A stretch of DNA of 26,994 nt from Ceratorhiza oryzae-sativae (Eukaryota > Basidiomycota > Agaricomycetes > Cantharellales > Ceratobasidiaceae): contig JARWMV010000183.1 of assembly GCA_030998015.1 (NCBI GenBank), positions 1 through 26,994 on the forward strand. The letters run 5' to 3'. How positions within the stretch are numbered: position 1 is the first letter of the stretch; each line of letters begins with the position of its first letter. The notes under the pieces were generated by a model that saw only the letters and a program-made list of their open reading frames with translations, did no database searches and had not been told where the DNA came from. Positions 24,581-26,994 of the stretch are shown piece by piece. Both the position numbers and the translations under genes were made by a program.

Positions 24581-25043
24581 TTCGGATCCGTCTGTGTACG
24601 GCTTAAGCCGCACACATACGTCTCCTCTACAAGCGTGAAGTTGTTGCACGTACGTGCAACAATTTCAGCTAGAGTCGCTGTAGTTTTAACTGACCCGTGC
24701 CCGCCTACGATCGCAGCTGCGGCCCTGGCGTGCGCGGGCGTCTGATTCCGAGGTACCCTGGAACTGAAAGTTCCAGGGTACCTCGCAATACCTCGCGGCC
24801 AGAGGGGCCGCCTCGCGCACAACCCACGGCACGGGTAAGCCTGCCCCCTCCGCGCTCTTTGATCGCCAGCAGGGCGGCCTAAGCGCGGAGGGCTCCACTA
24901 ATCGATGATTTGCGAAGGCAAATCTACACCCTGCCTAGAGAACTGCGCTTTAGCGCACGTCTTGGCAGGGGTATCGATTAGCGGGGTAGGGTTTGGTGGT
25001 GGATGGGCCCGAGCGGAGCGACGGTCCTCACCACCACGGGGGG
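24581..25043 (+). mobile_element. 460-bp compound of nested hairpins in G5
   Basis: Includes a gttgcacgtacgtgcaac palindrome (24643-24660), module E (24692-24836) with a nested ggtaccctggaact hairpin, H and G hairpins (24847-24971; reverse of 23032-23172), and a final tggtggtgg..ccaccacgg arm. No ORF of its own. Confidence 0.75.
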
Positions 25044-25126
25044 TGATATTGAAACAGAGGTTATTAAAAGCTTTCCTTTCGAAGAATTATTTAATTTCAA
25101 ACAGGAAGCTAAATCTATGCTAGGCC

Positions 25127-25347
25127 CGCGCGCGTTAGTTGCTGGTGGGACTTGTCCCACCAACCAACGTGAGCAATCGCAACCGTTTGCGATTGCTAGT
25201 GCGCGGCATAATATCGATATTTAGCCGCCGGCTGAAAATGACGAACGGTCGTCATTTTCTACGAGGGAATCTTTATGGGAGGTAGCCTGGACCATGAGAC
25301 TCATGGTCAAGGCTACCTCATCTGAGGATTCCCTCTAACGCCGGCGG
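25127..25347 (+). mobile_element. Element A long form in G5
   Basis: 221 bp, between KSMLG and HTAEAISK. Confidence 0.9.
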
Positions 25348-25427
25348 ACACACGGCTGAGGCAATATCTAAAATGAAAGCTAGATTTGTAGATAAAACCA
25401 ACCACCCGATGTTTGGGAAAAATCATA

Positions 25428-25676
25428 CCCCCGCTTAGGGTCAACCAGCATTGTATTTATATATAAATACATGCTGTTGACCCGTGGGTATGGTTATCGA
25501 GGCCGCGTTCGCGGCGAGGTATTGCGAGGTACCCTGGAACTTTAAGTTCCAGGGTACCTCGGAATCAGACGCCGCGCGCACGCCAGGGCCGCCTTGGCTT
25601 ACATTGACCTTAAGGTCAATATGAGCCAAGCTTGCTTGGCTTAAGCCAAGGCGTTCGCAGGCGTGCACGGGTCATA
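25428..25676 (+). mobile_element. Double-hairpin element B, target TCATA, two nested hairpins
   Basis: TCATA at 25423-25427 and 25672-25676; linker gggTATGG pairs perfectly with CATAccc. It carries both the ggtaccctggaact and the ttgaccttaaggtcaa hairpins. Collapsing restores KNHT-LESIKL. Confidence 0.9.
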
Positions 25677-25861
25677 CACTAGAATCAATTAAGTTAATCA
25701 GGTCCAGCAAGATTTTATAAATCTTGCATGGAAGCAAACCTGGCGAGTTAAATCCTATGTTCACCCATACCTCTGAAACTAGAAATAAAATTTCTGATGT
25801 AATGAGTAAAAATCCCTTAGGAATATACGACATGGAAAATAATTTGATTAAAACATTCAAA

Positions 25862-26093
25862 CCCCCGCTTAGGGTCATCCAGCATTGTATTTATATATAA
25901 ATACATGCTGTTGACCCGAGGGGTTTGGTTATCGAGGCCGCGTTCGCGGCGAGGTATTGCGAGGTACCCTGGAACTTTAAGTTCCAGGGTACCTAGGAAT
26001 CAGACGCCGCGCGCACGCCAGGGCCGACTTGGCTTGATTATTGACCTTAAGGTCAATATGAGCCAAGGCGTTCGCAGGCGTGCACGGGTCAAA
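25862..26093 (+). mobile_element. Double-hairpin element B, target TCAAA
   Basis: TCAAA at 25857-25861 and 26089-26093; linker TTTG. Same two nested hairpins as 25428 but a different target and a matching different linker. It interrupts G5 after NLIKTFK. Confidence 0.9.
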
Positions 26094-26185
26094 AATCAAA
26101 TAGAGCTAGCTGCTGAATTTGGTGTTAATAAGACCACAGTTTCCCGAAAAGTTAGATCAGGTAAAATTTTTAACGGTAAATATTA

Positions 26186-26521
26186 CCCGTGCACGCCTGC
26201 GAACGCCTTGGCTTGCCAAGGCGGCCCTGGCGTGCGCGCGGCTCGCCGCGAACGCGGCCTCGTTAACAATGCCCACGGGTCGTTGACCCTCCGCTTTAGC
26301 GGCTGAAATCTTGGGTTACACCTAAGATTTTAGCCGATAGAGCGGGGGCCCGCGCGCGTTAGTTGCTGGTGGGACTTGTCCCACCAACCAACGTGAGCAA
26401 TCGCAACCGTTTGCGATTGCTAGTGCGCGGCATAATATCGATATTTAGCCGCCGGCTGAAAATGACGAACGGTCGTCATTTTCTACGAGGGAATCTTTAG
26501 GATTCCCTCTAACGCCGGCGG
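26186..26521 (+). mobile_element. B2 + A (171 bp) composite, copy 5, opposite orientation
   Basis: ATTA (26182-26185) precedes reverse B2, which is joined to A (26351-26521) by the same gggggcccgcgcg joint as the other composites, here inverted as a whole. It lies near the C-terminus of G5. Confidence 0.85.
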
Positions 26522-26635
26522 AAAATTAGATAAATAATTCGTTTTAGCTGACTTTAAATTTTAATTTATTCGGGGAAACTCACCTTACTTTGGTGAGTTT
26601 TTCTAAGTTACCCTCTCAAATTTCTCTTCTTTACG

Positions 26636-26994
26636 GAATCCGAGCTTGTGGCTGGATTCTTTACAGAACACTCTAGTGTGCCTTTTGTTTTCTTTTTCTT
26701 AGCAGAGTATAGCTCAATAGTGTTATTCTCATGTATAACAGCTATATTGTTTTTTGGAGGCTACTTGCTACCTGAAATTTTTGTTAACGATACGGTTGTA
26801 AACCTGCAATCAGTAGTGTTAGCTATAAAAACTAGTTTAGTATGTTTCCTATTCGTGTGGTTTAGAGCCACTCTGCCTAGATTGAGATATGATCAACTAA
26901 TGATTTTCTGCTGGACTGGTTTACTACCTGTAGCAATCGCCTTAATCGCATTAGTGCCAGGCTTATTGATTGCATTTGATATATCACCTAACTA
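26636..26994 (+). CDS. nad1: NADH dehydrogenase subunit 1, exon 4 (runs off window)
   Basis: ESELVAGFFTEHSSVPFVFF then FLAEYSSIVLFSCITAILFF, FVWFRATLPRLRYDQLM and PGLLIAFDISPN. These are the conserved ESELVAG..EYS block and the last helices of NAD1, with WFRATLPR.RYDQLM typical of the C-terminal signature. Codon-complete from 26636; the last two bases of the window are ta, so the next codon is probably a stop but the third base is not visible. Confidence 0.95.

Larger units (their letters stand above)
23770..26533 (+). pseudogene. GIY-YIG homing endonuclease G5 (nad1 intron 3), six insertions
   Basis: ATG 23770 with a B element collapsed reads MLSNLINFLFPLRGYLFS and enters a hydrophobic stretch (ILLCVFLITVIFTMLI). 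The nuclease domain has GGVYGLVNTKDGKQYIGSS and KDMYERF (GIY-YIG). After an A element come ARLQRSMKKHGINNFIFVVY and YHEDPLTQA, then a 460-bp compound, then DIETEVIKSFPFEELFNFKQ and EAKSMLG. After an A element come HTAEAISKMKARFVDK and NHPMFGKNHT (NUMOD3-like); after a B element LESIKLIRSS, with a break near 25712 (TAA), then NPMFTHTSETRNKISDVMSK. After a further B element the HTH motif IELAAEFGVNKTTVSRKVRS follows, then an A+B2 composite, then a short end at TAA 26531-26533. Frames match across most junctions. The stop near 25718 suggests decay or a small further insertion. Confidence 0.75.
22620..26635 (+). other. nad1 intron 3, group I, GIY-YIG gene
   Basis: P-like tatgctggaaaatt (22681), Q-like aatcagcaggaaac (22741) and an R-like ctcagagaatagacgtgg (22992). 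An S-like ttaaactata (23022) is immediately interrupted by hairpins. It ends in G at 26635. 23200-23500 has no gene. The end 26534-26635 carries a ggggaaactcacc..ggtgag hairpin (26572-26597). Confidence 0.75.

Noticed and set aside
1821..26521. Direct target duplications for element A
   Set aside because: Flanks of the 16 copies show no consistent repeat; some are mirror images and one insertion seems to have deleted bases.
1..26994. tRNA genes
   Set aside because: I looked for TTCRANNC T-arms with paired acceptor ends and found no convincing cloverleaf. Candidate stretches near 14290-14390 and 18780 do not fold with a 7-base anticodon loop. A covariance search could still find one.

Overview
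This window looks like part of a fungal mitochondrial genome. It holds exons of rnl (large-subunit rRNA), cox2, nad2 and nad1, all on the + strand. The exons are separated by group I introns carrying LAGLIDADG and GIY-YIG homing endonuclease genes (HEGs). TGA stands at a Trp position in one HEG (11011), which fits genetic code 4. I cannot place the organism below Fungi. The intron load, possible gene fragmentation and hairpin elements recall early-diverging lineages (Glomeromycotina, Blastocladiomycota, chytrids) and some repeat-rich basidiomycetes.

Layout. 1-496 is a perfect palindrome. 497-2425 holds a double-hairpin element and two broken LAGLIDADG genes. 2591-5552 holds a GIY-YIG gene cut by several GC-rich elements and half of a LAGLIDADG gene. 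5600-5825 and 8150-8295 are two exons of rnl domain V around a group I intron with its own GIY-YIG gene. 8633-9028 is the 3' exon of cox2. 9277-9560 is the first exon of nad2, interrupted by an 82-bp element and running into a long GIY-YIG reading frame (to 13174), which is itself split by a LAGLIDADG-bearing insertion (9929-11347). A second, synonymously diverged cox2 C-terminus lies at 13244-13303. nad1 fills 15697-26994 in four exons with three introns; its stop codon is cut by the window end.

The dominant feature is a swarm of GC-rich hairpin elements covering a large part of the window: 16 copies of a four-arm element (171 or 221 bp, here called A); about 18 copies of a double-hairpin element (B and B2); about a dozen of a second double-hairpin type (C); and smaller families F, G, H plus a 12 x 23-bp tandem array. 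Most sit inside HEG reading frames. In nearly every case the protein homology resumes on the other side in the frame expected if the element were absent. B and C copies are flanked by 4-6 bp target duplications, and the linker between the two hairpins is usually the reverse complement of that copy's own target (T-hairpin-T'-hairpin-T).

Three genes are present only as pieces (rnl, cox2 without its 5' part, nad2 without its 3' part). This suggests either scrambled, trans-spliced genes or rearrangement and misassembly through the repeats. No tRNA gene was recognised.
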